Assembly (NCBI GenBank): GCA_002712945.1
Contig: PAVA01000039.1
Coordinates: 1-33,718, forward strand
Direction: 5' to 3'
DNA from: Citromicrobium sp.
GTDB lineage: Bacteria; Pseudomonadota; Alphaproteobacteria; Sphingomonadales; Sphingomonadaceae
Length of the DNA: 33,718 bases
A program made the position numbers and the translations under genes. Position 1 is the first letter of the stretch; each line of letters starts with the position of its first letter. This document shows, piece after piece, positions 1 to 8,795 of the stretch. Below the pieces are notes generated by a model. That model was not told the origin of the DNA. It worked only from the letters and a program-made list of their open reading frames with translations, and made no database searches.

Positions 1-2
1 CC

Positions 3-587
3 CGGGGGGGGGGGGAGCCGGTGCAGATCGCGGCGGTCAATCTCGGCCAGCCCGAATCGCGCGAGAGCGGGGGAAGGGGCGAGGCCGCGGCCTTCGATCT
101 TGCCAGCGCCCCGCAGGACGAGGGGACTGCTGGAGCCGTCCCGGCTACCGCGGCTGCCTCCGGCACCGGCTCGACGGCTGCGCTCGGCACCAGAGATCTG
201 GCCGATGCCTTCGCAGACTTCGCCGAGCCGACCACGGTCGAGGTGACGGGCGAGGATGTGGTCGATATCAGCGCGATCGAACCCGTGCGCGAGGAAGAGG
301 CTGCGCCCGAGCCGCCCCCCGCTCCGCGTCGCATCTGGCTGCAGATCGGCATTGGCCAGAACCGCAGCCTGCTGCGCAGCGACTGGCGGCTGAAATATCG
401 CAAGATCGATGCGATCAAGGACAAGGGGCCTTTCGTCACGCCCTGGGGCCAGACCAATCGCCTTCTCGCCGGGCCGTTCGACAGCCAGGCCGAGGCGCGC
501 GAAGCCCTCAACGCGCTGGCCGCGGCGGATATCGATTCCTTCATCTGGACTAGTGCCGAAGGCCAGGCGATCGACGCGCTGCGGTGA
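3..587 (+). CDS. SPOR-domain protein, C-terminal part (5' partial)
   Basis: The reading frame is open to the left edge of the window, so the true start lies outside; the GTG at 21 is only the first internal start codon. The visible part begins with an Ala/Glu/Pro-rich low-complexity linker (roughly the first 100 residues). It ends in an ~80-residue globular domain starting near RRIWLQIGIGQNRS and closing with the pattern LLAGPFDSQAEAREALNAL, which is typical of SPOR (sporulation-related repeat) domains. SPOR domains bind denuded glycan strands of septal peptidoglycan, so an envelope or cell-division role is likely. The protein is probably a tetratricopeptide- or lipoprotein-SPOR fusion, but the N-terminal part cannot be seen. 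The first 15 bases include a run of 12 G, so the extreme 5' sequence is unreliable. Confidence 0.7.
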   Translation, partial: RGGGEPVQIAAVNLGQPESRESGGRGEAAAFDLASAPQDEGTAGAVPATAAASGTGSTAALGTRDLADAFADFAEPTTVEVTGEDVVDISAIEPVREEEAAPEPPPAPRRIWLQIGIGQNRSLLRSDWRLKYRKIDAIKDKGPFVTPWGQTNRLLAGPFDSQAEAREALNALAAADIDSFIWTSAEGQAIDALR

Positions 588-640
588 CGCGGCCCCTGTC
601 GTTTTCCCCCGAAAAAGGGTTTTCCCACAAGACGTAAACA

Positions 641-687
641 ACACGAGCGGCTTTTGCACCGCTCGTGTCCTCCGCGTGTTTGCGGAG
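641..687 (+). other. tandem hairpins between SPOR gene and ybjN-like gene
   Basis: A perfect 10-bp stem is visible: ACACGAGCGG (641-650), 8-nt loop, CCGCTCGTGT (659-668). It is followed at once by a second stem, CTCCGC (670-675), 6-nt loop, GCGGAG (682-687). No U-tract follows, so it is not a classic intrinsic terminator. It may be a Rho-dependent 3' end or RNA-stability element for the SPOR gene, or a structured leader of the downstream gene that starts at 748. Confidence 0.45.
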
Positions 688-747
688 CGCGGGGTGCATG
701 AGTCACAAGGCGACCGACATGGTGAACGACGGGTTAGGGATCGGCAG

Positions 748-1254
748 ATGGAAACCGCTTTGAACGATAATACGGGAGGCGATTACGGTGCGCCGATGGA
801 CGTGCTGGCCGCCTTGTTCGACGCGCGCGGCTGGCCGCTCGACACCTATGCCGAGGAGGAATTGGGCGGCGAAATCCAGGGGGCATGGATCAAGTACCAG
901 CTGCGCGCGGTGCTGCGCCCGCAGGATGGCGTCCTGCAGCTGATCTGCCTGCCCGATATTCGCATCGGCAAGGAAAGCCTTGCCACCGCCTACGAACTGG
1001 TCAGCCTGGTCAACGAACAGGTGTGGCTCGGCCATTTCGACATCTGGAGCCAGGGCAGCGTGCTGATCTATCGCCACGGCGCGCTGCTGGGGGACGACGG
1101 CATGCTCAGCATCGCACAGGCGCAGGCACTGATCGAGAACGCGGTGGACGAATGCGACCGCTTCTATCCCGCCTTCCAGTTCGCGTTCTGGGGCGGGAAG
1201 AGCCCCGCAGATGCGCTCGACGCGGCGATGATCGACGCGGCGGGCGAAGCCTGA
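748..1254 (+). CDS. YbjN domain-containing protein
   Basis: A 168-residue acidic soluble protein. The fold-typical features are an N-terminal helix with a GWPLDTY segment, a strand-rich centre, and a C-terminal segment (ENAVDECDRFYPAFQFAFWGG) matching the YbjN / type III secretion chaperone-like family. In many alphaproteobacteria a YbjN-like gene lies near proC, but no proC is seen here. The start chosen is ATG 748, preceded by AGGGA about 9 nt upstream. The frame is open further upstream, but that region runs across the SPOR gene end and the hairpins and looks non-coding. No signal peptide or membrane segment is visible. YbjN proteins have been linked to stress tolerance and motility in E. 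coli; the role here is unknown. Confidence 0.75.
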   Translation: METALNDNTGGDYGAPMDVLAALFDARGWPLDTYAEEELGGEIQGAWIKYQLRAVLRPQDGVLQLICLPDIRIGKESLATAYELVSLVNEQVWLGHFDIWSQGSVLIYRHGALLGDDGMLSIAQAQALIENAVDECDRFYPAFQFAFWGGKSPADALDAAMIDAAGEA

Positions 1255-1323
1255 GGGCCGAAACCCGCAGAATTCCGTGCCCGAAACTGAACGACGGTTA
1301 AGGCTAAATTCGACCGGCAGACC

Positions 1324-1352
1324 TTGAATTTCCGCCGCTTTGTCGCGATATT
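1324..1352 (+). promoter_or_regulatory. sigma70-type promoter for the BI-1 family gene
   Basis: TTGAAT (1324-1329) and GATATT (1347-1352) are separated by exactly 17 nt, about 50 nt upstream of the start codon at 1403. This is called from motif and spacing only. Confidence 0.45.
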
Positions 1353-1402
1353 CATGTCCGAACCGGCGCAGACACGCGGCCGGCAAATGGAGTGGCTTTG
1401 AA

Positions 1403-2185
1403 ATGGCTGATTGGGACGACCGCACGCGGCAGAACTACGGCTCCGTGCCGCGCGCCGGGGGTGATGTCGCCTCGCGCACGACCTTCGACGCGGGTCTGCG
1501 CAAGTACATGCTCTCGATTTACAACTACATGGCTTCGGGCGTGCTGCTAACCGGCATCGTCTCGCTGCTGTTCTACAACTCGCCGTTCTTCTCGGCGCTG
1601 TACGAGGTCGTGCAGACCCCGCAGGGCACGCAGCTGCAGCCGACAATTCTCGGCATCATCATCACGCTGTCTCCGCTCGGCATGTTGCTGGTCGCGCGTT
1701 TCAGCGGCGGGCTCGAGAAATGGTCGGTGGGCACGCTCCAGATCGGCTTCTGGCTGTTTGCCACGCTGTTCGGACTCTCGCTGTCGTACATCTTCGCGTA
1801 CTTCAGCGGTGAAAGCATCGCGGCGACCTTCTTCGCGACGTCGGCGGCGTTCGCCGGGCTGAGCCTGTTCGGCTACACCACCAAGAAGGATCTGTCCGGT
1901 TTCGGGCGGTTCCTGATCATGGGTCTGGTCGGCATCATCGTTGCGATGATCATCAACATGTTCATCGGCTCCTCGGCGCTGGCGCTGGCGGTGAACATTC
2001 TCGGCGTGCTGATCTTCGCCGGGCTGACCGCTTACGACACGCAGCGTCTGAAGAACATCTACCAGTATGTGCGGGGAACGAGCGAGCAAGGCCGCGCGGT
2101 CATCATGGGCGCGCTCAGCCTCTATCTCGACTTCATCAACATGTTCCTGTTCCTGCTGCAGTTCATGGGTGCGGGGCGCGAATAG
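1403..2185 (+). CDS. Bax inhibitor-1/YccA family membrane protein
   Basis: A 260-residue integral membrane protein with about seven hydrophobic segments, starting with the helix after GLRKYMLSIYNYMASG. The family signature shows in the N-terminal LRxYMLxVYNYM-like stretch, the GLSLFGYTTKKDLS loop and the C-terminal LTAYDTQRLKNIY segment before the final helix. Members of the BI-1 (UPF0005/TMBIM) family act as pH-sensitive calcium leak channels or interact with FtsH (YccA in E. coli); the activity here is not established. Start ATG 1403 has GGAG about 10 nt upstream. The gene is flanked by its own promoter (1324-1352) and a strong intrinsic terminator (2219-2253), so it is probably monocistronic. 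Confidence 0.88.
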   Translation: MADWDDRTRQNYGSVPRAGGDVASRTTFDAGLRKYMLSIYNYMASGVLLTGIVSLLFYNSPFFSALYEVVQTPQGTQLQPTILGIIITLSPLGMLLVARFSGGLEKWSVGTLQIGFWLFATLFGLSLSYIFAYFSGESIAATFFATSAAFAGLSLFGYTTKKDLSGFGRFLIMGLVGIIVAMIINMFIGSSALALAVNILGVLIFAGLTAYDTQRLKNIYQYVRGTSEQGRAVIMGALSLYLDFINMFLFLLQFMGAGRE

Positions 2186-2218
2186 CGTCGCATCGGGACA
2201 GGGCGAACCTGACATGCG

Positions 2219-2253
2219 ATGCCCGGGACGGGACATCCCGTCTCGGGCATTTT
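2219..2253 (+). terminator. rho-independent terminator after BI-1 gene
   Basis: ATGCCCGGGACGGGA (2219-2233) pairs with TCCCGTCTCGGGCAT (2236-2250) over 15 positions with a single G-U wobble, and is followed by TTTT (2250-2253) then CTATTC. It is the clearest intrinsic terminator in the window. Confidence 0.85.
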
Positions 2254-2350
2254 CTATTCATATCTCATGCGTTATGAGTCGTCTGAGCGATTATTGGCCG
2301 TGGCGCTGTTTCGAGGCGTGTCAACGGCCCGCGATGGGAGCCTCTCGTTT

Positions 2351-3343
2351 ATGTCCGCCGACTTGAAGTCGCCGCTGCGTATTACCTTTCTTGCCGGTGC
2401 GCTGAGCCTGCTTGCCGCCTGTGCGACGCCCGCGCCGCCGCCTCCGCCTCCGCCGCCACCCCCGCCGCCTCCGCCGCCGCTCCCCGCGCGGCCGATCCCG
2501 CCGATGGGGGCGAGTGCGCTGATGGTGGTCCCGCAGGTCGCGCCCGACGGCGTGCGGCAGACGATCAACGCCTATATCACTCCCGCGCAGACGACCTGGA
2601 ACGTGCGCTCGGCGCTCAACGTGGCCGCGCTCAACTGCCTGTCGGCGGAGCACACCAATATTCTGCCGAACTACCAGCTGTTTCTCGACAATTTCAAAAA
2701 GCCGCTGGCCAAGGCGAATGACACCGTGGAGGCCCAGTTCCGCGAGAGATACGGCGATCGCAAGACCGGCCGTGCGGAAATGGATTCCTACATGACCAAG
2801 GTCTACAACTACTTCACTCTGCCGCCCGCCAAGGCCGAATTCTGCGACGCCGCGCTGGAGATGAGCAACGAGGCCGTGCTGGTCGCCCCGGCGGACCTCG
2901 AGAGCTTCTCCGCCCGCGCGCTCGCGCGTTTCGAGGGCGTGTTCGAGGATTTCTTCCGCGCGTTCGAGCGTTACGAGACCAACCTCGCCACCTGGGACCG
3001 GCTCTACGGGACGCCCGCCGGGCTCTATCCCAGCACCGTGCCCAGCTACGGCCCGGCCACGCAGGTCGCGGGGGCCGAGCCCGCCCAGGGCGACAACGGC
3101 GTCCGGCTGCTCGATGCGCCGATCGCGGAAGGAACCGGCGAGACTTCGGGCCGGGTCGAGCTTGGCGCGCAGACCGATTCGATGATGTCCGTGCCCCAGG
3201 AATCGCAGACCGTCGACGTGGGAGCGAGCACCGCAGCGGCCACGGAGGACAGCGCCGCACCGACGATCGTACTGCCCGAAACGCTTGCCACCGGCTCGCC
3301 CGAAGAGATCCAGGGGCCACCCGCTCCCGATCCTTCGCGCTGA
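2351..3343 (+). CDS. polyproline lipoprotein of unknown function
   Basis: A 330-residue protein starting at ATG 2351, with GGGAG about 11 nt upstream. The N-terminus is a lipoprotein signal: a basic n-region, a hydrophobic core (ITFLAGALSLLAAC) and lipobox LAAC with the lipidated Cys at residue 24. It is followed immediately by a run of 15 consecutive prolines (residues 29-43), encoded by mixed CCG/CCT/CCA/CCC codons. The middle (about 65-230) looks helical and globular and contains NCLSAEHTNILPNYQ and FERYETNLATWDRLYG; the last ~90 residues are low-complexity and acidic. I recognise no catalytic motif. The proline run should need elongation factor P for efficient translation and may act as a stiff spacer lifting the domain off the outer membrane. 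An upstream extension to 2219 is open but runs through the terminator hairpin and is rejected. Confidence 0.7.
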   Translation: MSADLKSPLRITFLAGALSLLAACATPAPPPPPPPPPPPPPPPLPARPIPPMGASALMVVPQVAPDGVRQTINAYITPAQTTWNVRSALNVAALNCLSAEHTNILPNYQLFLDNFKKPLAKANDTVEAQFRERYGDRKTGRAEMDSYMTKVYNYFTLPPAKAEFCDAALEMSNEAVLVAPADLESFSARALARFEGVFEDFFRAFERYETNLATWDRLYGTPAGLYPSTVPSYGPATQVAGAEPAQGDNGVRLLDAPIAEGTGETSGRVELGAQTDSMMSVPQESQTVDVGASTAAATEDSAAPTIVLPETLATGSPEEIQGPPAPDPSR

Positions 3344-3370
3344 GGTTCCGGAGGATTTCGCCGAAAGGTC

Positions 3371-3398
3371 TTGCGTCTGGCCGCGGGTTCGGTATTAG
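3371..3398 (+). promoter_or_regulatory. possible promoter for tRNA-Ala
   Basis: TTGCGT (3371-3376) and TATTAG (3393-3398) are spaced 16 nt apart and lie about 55 nt upstream of the tRNA 5' end. Motif-based call only. Confidence 0.35.
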
Positions 3399-3452
3399 CC
3401 CGCGCTCCTGCGCAGCGACGCGTCGCGTTTTGCTGCGCCACCACACCTGAAC

Positions 3453-3528
<76 letters not shown>

Positions 3529-3559
3529 GGTCTGGTCCTCCCCCGGTTAGAAGCGCGCA

Positions 3560-4685
<1,126 letters not shown>

Positions 4686-4710
4686 TTTCGCTGACAATGG
4701 GCCAATCCTC

Positions 4711-5619
4711 ATGACCCTTGCGCTGACCGGCGGCACGGGATTTGTCGGGCAGGCGGTGCTCGACCTGCTCGAAGGCAGCGGAGAGCGGGTGCGCGTGCTG
4801 GCGCGCAATGTGCCCGAGGACCGGCGGGGGTTCCGCTGGGTCGAGGGGAGTTTGAACGAACCCTTCGCGCTCGCGCATCTGGTGGCCGATGCCGAATGCG
4901 TGATCCATATCGCCGGGCTAACGCGGGCGACCAACACCGACCATTTCGAGATCGTCAACGTCACCGGCACGCTCAACGTGGTCGAGGCGGCGGTGCGCGC
5001 GGGCGCGAAACGCATGGTGTTCGTCTCCTCGCTCGCTGCGCGCGAGCCGGAGCTCTCCGCCTACGGCCTGTCCAAACGGCGCGCGGAAACCGTGGTCGCG
5101 GCGAGCGGGCTCGACTGGACCATTGTGCGGCCACCCGGCGTCTACGGCCCGCGCGATACCGATTTCCTCGAGATGTTTCGCGCGGCGACCAAGGGCGTGC
5201 TGCCGGTGCCCGCCGGGGGACGCGGTTCGCTGATCCATGTGCGCGATCTCGCAAGGTTGCTGCTGGCGCTGCGCGAGGGTGGGGAGGGGATCACGCACGA
5301 GATTTTCGAGCCCGATGACGGGCGCGCAAATGGCTGGAGTCACCCCGATTTGGCGCGCGCGATCGGCACGGCTGTCGGCAAGAAGGTCCAGCCGGTCCCG
5401 ATGCCCGGCTTTGCGTTGCAGGCTGCAGCCTATGCCGACGAGAAGGTGCGCGGCCGCAATGCGCGGCTGACGAAGGACCGGGCAAGCTATCTCGCGCACA
5501 AGGACTGGGTCGTTGCACCGGAGCGCGTGGTGCCCGCAGCGATCTGGAAGCCCGAAATCCTCACCCGCGAAGGTCTGCGCGAAACCGCCCAATGGTATCG
5601 CGAAGCGGGGATGCTTTAG
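4711..5619 (+). CDS. NAD(P)-dependent epimerase/dehydratase (atypical SDR)
   Basis: A 302-residue extended/atypical short-chain dehydrogenase. The Rossmann dinucleotide motif GGTGFVG is at residues 7-13, a downstream NVTGTLNVVEAA segment at 83-94, and the catalytic pair Tyr118-x3-Lys122 in SAYGLSK is preceded by the VSSLAAREP strand. Substrate-side features (RPPGVYGPRDTDFLEMF) resemble NDUFA9-like and sugar-epimerase-like SDRs. The substrate cannot be told from the sequence; a ubiquinone/complex I-related or nucleotide-sugar role is possible. ATG 4711 lies 25 nt after obgE, suggesting co-transcription, and it converges on cysH with a 25-nt gap. Confidence is high for family, low for function. 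Confidence 0.85.
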   Translation: MTLALTGGTGFVGQAVLDLLEGSGERVRVLARNVPEDRRGFRWVEGSLNEPFALAHLVADAECVIHIAGLTRATNTDHFEIVNVTGTLNVVEAAVRAGAKRMVFVSSLAAREPELSAYGLSKRRAETVVAASGLDWTIVRPPGVYGPRDTDFLEMFRAATKGVLPVPAGGRGSLIHVRDLARLLLALREGGEGITHEIFEPDDGRANGWSHPDLARAIGTAVGKKVQPVPMPGFALQAAAYADEKVRGRNARLTKDRASYLAHKDWVVAPERVVPAAIWKPEILTREGLRETAQWYREAGML

Positions 5620-5644
5620 CGAATTCCGATCGAACCGGGATCGA

Positions 5645-6394
5645 TCACAAGAATGGCTCCTCGCCCGGCTTGTGGATGCCGCATTCGACCTTGTCCCAGC
5701 CCTTCCACCGGCCCGAACGCGGGTCTTCGCCCGGCGCGACCTTGTGGGTGCACGGTTCGCAGCCGATCGAGGGGAAGCCGCGTTCGACCAGCGGATGGCG
5801 CGGCAGATCGTGCTGCTCGAAATAGGCCTGAATCCGTGCCGCATCCCAGTCGATCAGCGGATTGATCTTGAGCCGGCCCGCTGCGTCCGAACTGTCGATC
5901 TCGAAGCGTGGCAGATTGGCGCGGGTCGCGCTCTGGAAGGCCTTGCGGCCCGTCAGTGTGGCATCGAAACCGGCCAGCGCGCGGGCCAGCGGGCGGACCT
6001 TGCGCAGCTCGCAGCAGCCATCGGGATCGTAGGACCAGCGCAGGCCGGTCTCGTCGCGCGCGGCGATCTCTTCCGGGTCGGGATGCAGGTTGACCAGGTT
6101 GGTGAGGCCCAGCCGCTCTTCCAGCAGATCGCGGTAGGCGAGCGTTTCGGGGAAGTGCTTGCCCGTTTCGAGGAACAGCACCGGAAATCCCGGATCGACC
6201 CGCGCGACCAAGTGCAGCAGCACCGCGCTCTCCGCCCCGAAGCTGGAGACAAGCGCGATGCGCCCGGCCTTGCCGTCTTCCAGCAAGGCCTGCAGCATTT
6301 CCTCGGTCTCCATCGCGCGGTACTGGCGATTGAGATCGATCGCGTCGCTTTCGGTGAAGCGGGGCCTCGGGTCGAGCCGGTCTATGGCGCGCAT
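5645..6394 (-). CDS. cysH: adenylylsulfate (APS/PAPS) reductase, Fe-S type
   Basis: A 249-residue reductase that converts adenosine 5'-phosphosulfate (or PAPS) to sulfite with thioredoxin. The PP-loop SSFGAESAVLL is at 50-60. The cysteine pattern CC (127-128) plus CxxC (Cys212, Cys215) is the signature of the 4Fe-4S-containing reductases, which normally prefer APS; the cluster-free PAPS reductases lack these. The catalytic Cys238 lies in the C-terminal KxECGIH motif. The TGRKAFQSATR segment at 148-158 is the expected phosphate-binding loop. It is the last gene of the sulfur operon and begins one base after the DUF934 stop. Fe-S chemistry is inferred from the cysteines. Confidence 0.93.
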   Translation of the reverse strand: MRAIDRLDPRPRFTESDAIDLNRQYRAMETEEMLQALLEDGKAGRIALVSSFGAESAVLLHLVARVDPGFPVLFLETGKHFPETLAYRDLLEERLGLTNLVNLHPDPEEIAARDETGLRWSYDPDGCCELRKVRPLARALAGFDATLTGRKAFQSATRANLPRFEIDSSDAAGRLKINPLIDWDAARIQAYFEQHDLPRHPLVERGFPSIGCEPCTHKVAPGEDPRSGRWKGWDKVECGIHKPGEEPFL

Positions 6395-6395
6395 G

Positions 6396-6827
6396 TCATT
6401 GATGGCGCAGGCTCCAGATCGGGGTGCGGGCGTCGGCGGCGGACTGGTACACCTGCGGGAAGCGGTTCAGCGCCGCCTCGACATCTTTCGGGTCGAGCGG
6501 TGCATCGGGATCGAACGCATCGAAGCCGCAGCGGCGCATGTAGGCGATCTGGTCGACGAGCACGTCACCGACCGCCCGCAGCTCACCTGTAAAGCCTGCT
6601 TCGCGCAGGATGCGGGCCGCGGAATAGCCGCGCCCGTCGGTAAAGGCGGGGAAGGCGATGTCGATCCGGCGCAGCCGCTCGAGATGCGGCAGAAGCTCGC
6701 GCGTGTCCTCGCCCGGCTCGATCCGCACGGCGACTGCATTGGTCTGCCCTGCGAAGGCTTCGAGCGTCACCGCAGGTTCCATGCAGGCTTCGTCTTCGCG
6801 CAGGCGCAGGGGGACTTGCTCAGCCAT
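6396..6827 (-). CDS. DUF934 family protein, sulfite reduction accessory
   Basis: A 143-residue protein of the DUF934 family, found next to sulfite reductase in many proteobacteria and usually described as an oxidoreductase-like partner of sulfite reduction. The family block is visible: FTDGRGYSAARILRE, then GELRAVGDVLVDQ and RRCGFDAFD. Start ATG 6827 lies within the end of cysI (8-nt overlap), so translation is coupled; an in-frame extension upstream into cysI is rejected. It ends one base before the cysH start codon. Its biochemical role is not established; the context argues for electron transfer to or maturation of CysI. Confidence 0.85.
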   Translation of the reverse strand: MAEQVPLRLREDEACMEPAVTLEAFAGQTNAVAVRIEPGEDTRELLPHLERLRRIDIAFPAFTDGRGYSAARILREAGFTGELRAVGDVLVDQIAYMRRCGFDAFDPDAPLDPKDVEAALNRFPQVYQSAADARTPIWSLRHQ

Positions 6828-8496
6828 AGAGCGCCTCCTTGAAGGGGGCCATGCCGATCCGGCGATAGGTGTCGAGGAAGCGCTCGCCCTCGGTGCGTTC
6901 GCGCAGGTAGACATCGGCGGCGGTCTCGACCGCGTCGACGATACCGTGCTCGTCGAAGCCGGGGCCGGTGATCTTGGCGAGGCTGGTGTCTTCCGCCTCC
7001 GATCCGCCGAGCAGCAGTTGGTAATTCTCGGTGCCTTTCCGGTCCACGCCGAGAATGCCGATGTGGCCCGCATGGTGGTGCCCGCAGGCATTGATGCAGC
7101 CGGAAATCTTGAGCTTCAGCTCGCCCAGCGCGGCTTCCTTGCCATTGGCCGCAAAACGCTCCGAAATGCGCTGCGCGATGGGGATCGAGCGGGCGTTGGC
7201 GAGGCTGCAATAGTCGAGGCCGGGGCACGCGATCATGTCGCCCATCAGGTCCGCATTTGGCGTGCCCATGCCCGCCTCGTTCAGCGCTTGCCACAGCGCG
7301 TAGAGATCCGCCTTGCGCACATGCGGCAGGACGACGTTCTGCGTGTGCATGATACGCAGCTCGTCGAAGGAATAGCGCTCCGCCAGATCGGCCAGCACGC
7401 GCATCTGCGCATCGGTCGCATCGCCGGGAATCCCGCCGACGGGCTTCAGGCTGACGATGGCGGAGACGTAATGGGGGTGCTGGTGTGCATGCGTGTTGTG
7501 CTTGATCCAAAGATCAAACCCGTCACCCCGGACTTGATCAGGGGTCCCGCTTTCTTCTTGCCCCGCGGCCTCAGCGGGATTCCCGCCTTCGCGGGAATGA
7601 CGAAGGGGGGCGGGCAGCTCGAAATAGCCCTTGATCCGCGCCAGCTCGGCCAGCGGCGGCTCGACACCCTGATCGAGCAGGTGGGCGAACTCTTCCTCCA
7701 CCTGGCGCGTGTATTCCTCCGCGCCGAGTTCGTGGACGAGGATCTTGATCCGCGCCTTGTACTTGTTGTCGCGCCGTCCGTAGCGGTTGTAGACGCGCAG
7801 ACACGCCTCCGAATAGGTCACCAGCTGGTCCAGCGGTACGAAATCGCGGATCAGCGGCGCGATCATCGGGGTGCGCCCCATGCCGCCGCCGACATAGAAC
7901 TGTGCACCCAGCTCCCCGTCCCGCTCGACGATCCGGATGCCGATATCGTGCAGGCGCATCGCCGCGCGATCCTGCTCGCTCGCGATCACGCAGATCTTGA
8001 ACTTGCGCGGGAGGTAGCTGAATTCGGGGTGGAAGCTGGACCATTGGCGCAGCAATTCCGCATAGGGGCGCGGGTCGGCCACTTCGTCGGCGGCAGCACC
8101 CGCGAAATGGTCCGAACTGATGTTGCGGATGCAGTTGCCGCTGGTCTGGATCGCGTGCATCTCGACCTTGGCGAGATCGGCGAGGATGTCGCCCGCGTCC
8201 TCCAGCTTGATCCAGTTGTACTGGATGTTCTGGCGAGTGGTGAAGTGGCCGTAACCACGATCGTACTTCTCGGCGATGTCGGCCAGCGTGCGCATCTGGC
8301 CGCCGTTGAGCGTGCCGTAGGGGATGGCGACGCGCAGCATGTAGGCGTGCAGCTGCAGGTAGAGCCCGTTCATCAGCCGCAGCGGCTTGAACTGGTCCTC
8401 GGTCAGCTTGCCCGCCAGTCGCCGCTCGCACTGGTCGCGAAATTCGGCGACGCGCGCATCGACCATCGCCTGGTCGTATTGGTCGTAGGCGTACAT
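6820..8496 (-). CDS. cysI: nitrite/sulfite reductase, hemoprotein subunit, with in-frame repeat insertion
   Basis: A 558-residue siroheme/4Fe-4S enzyme reducing sulfite to sulfide (ferredoxin- or DUF934-linked type). The two tandem reductase halves are recognisable. The cofactor cysteines are Cys424-x5-Cys430 (CPGLDYC) and Cys467-x3-Cys471 (CINAC), followed by the GHHHAGHIGILGVDRKG segment. The N-terminal half carries GYGHFTTRQNIQYNW (81-95) and the TSGNCIRNI segment (118-126). Unusually, residues 299-326 (RHSREGGNPAEA through TPDQVRGDG) are encoded by an 82-bp palindromic repeat (7521-7602) in the linker between the halves. The frame resumes directly into IKHNTHAHQHPHYVSAIVSLKP, which looks like normal family sequence. 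All cofactor ligands are intact, so the enzyme is probably active. Start and stop overlap neighbours (TGATG with DUF2849; 8 nt with DUF934). Confidence 0.93.
   Translation of the reverse strand: MYAYDQYDQAMVDARVAEFRDQCERRLAGKLTEDQFKPLRLMNGLYLQLHAYMLRVAIPYGTLNGGQMRTLADIAEKYDRGYGHFTTRQNIQYNWIKLEDAGDILADLAKVEMHAIQTSGNCIRNISSDHFAGAAADEVADPRPYAELLRQWSSFHPEFSYLPRKFKICVIASEQDRAAMRLHDIGIRIVERDGELGAQFYVGGGMGRTPMIAPLIRDFVPLDQLVTYSEACLRVYNRYGRRDNKYKARIKILVHELGAEEYTRQVEEEFAHLLDQGVEPPLAELARIKGYFELPAPLRHSREGGNPAEAAGQEESGTPDQVRGDGFDLWIKHNTHAHQHPHYVSAIVSLKPVGGIPGDATDAQMRVLADLAERYSFDELRIMHTQNVVLPHVRKADLYALWQALNEAGMGTPNADLMGDMIACPGLDYCSLANARSIPIAQRISERFAANGKEAALGELKLKISGCINACGHHHAGHIGILGVDRKGTENYQLLLGGSEAEDTSLAKITGPGFDEHGIVDAVETAADVYLRERTEGERFLDTYRRIGMAPFKEALYG
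7521..7602. repeat. 82-bp palindromic repeat element inside cysI
   Basis: The outer ends are inverted: CGTCACCCC at 7521 and GGGAATGACG ending at 7602 (its complement reads CGTCATTCCC). An inner perfect hairpin ATTCCCGC-CTTC-GCGGGAAT spans 7579-7598, and a smaller CCCGC-GGCCTCA-GCGGG stem precedes it. The left part contains GGACTTGATCAGGGGTCC. From memory, elements of this form (CGTCATTCCCGCGAAGGCGGGAAT...CCCCGGACTTGATC) are scattered intergenically in many Sphingomonadales and other proteobacteria. No other copy of this type was seen in the window. Confidence 0.85.
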
Positions 8497-8795
8497 CAGA
8501 TTACCTTCTGTGCGGCGGTTGGATCGTCGGGCTTGAGCGTCAGGTCCACGCGGACCGTGGGGCCCAGCGCGCGGACGCGTTCCTTGATGTGGTCGGGGCG
8601 GGGGGCACCGTCGGGGCCCGCTTCGGCTTCTATCACGTAGGGCACGTTCACGCGGCGCGCGGCTTCTTCGCGCGTGGCGATGGCTTCCGCTTCGTCACCC
8701 GCGTCGGCTGCGTCCTCGATGTGGACCGACCATCCATCGCCGGTCCACCAGGTAACCGCGCCGGTCTTCAGATCGTTGCCGGTGACGAGGTTCAT
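8496..8795 (-). CDS. DUF2849 domain protein
   Basis: A 99-residue soluble protein of the DUF2849 family, which in alphaproteobacteria is found almost always between cobA/cysG-type and cysI genes. The family look is clear: an N-terminal VTGNDLKTGAVTWWTGDGWS block, a central Ala/Glu-rich helix (AEAIATREEAARRVNVPYVIEAE), then a C-terminal HIKERVRALGPTVRVDL strand. Start ATG 8795 overlaps the cobA stop (ATGA), and its stop overlaps the cysI start (TGATG), so it is translationally coupled on both sides. No catalytic residues are obvious; a small regulatory or assembly role in sulfite reduction is inferred from position only. A longer open frame upstream runs through the repeat and antisense-like sequence and is rejected. 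Confidence 0.85.
   Translation of the reverse strand: MNLVTGNDLKTGAVTWWTGDGWSVHIEDAADAGDEAEAIATREEAARRVNVPYVIEAEAGPDGAPRPDHIKERVRALGPTVRVDLTLKPDDPTAAQKVI

Noticed and set aside
409..747. N-terminal extension of the ybjN-like gene
   Set aside because: It overlaps the SPOR gene in another frame and the hairpin region; the start at 748 has a ribosome site.
7521..7602. CRISPR-like or transposon interpretation of the cysI element
   Set aside because: Single copy in the window, no spacer array and no transposase; it fits a small non-autonomous palindromic repeat.
6658..8640. 660-codon open frame on the + strand opposite cysI and DUF934
   Set aside because: Antisense to clearly conserved cysI; no recognisable domain.
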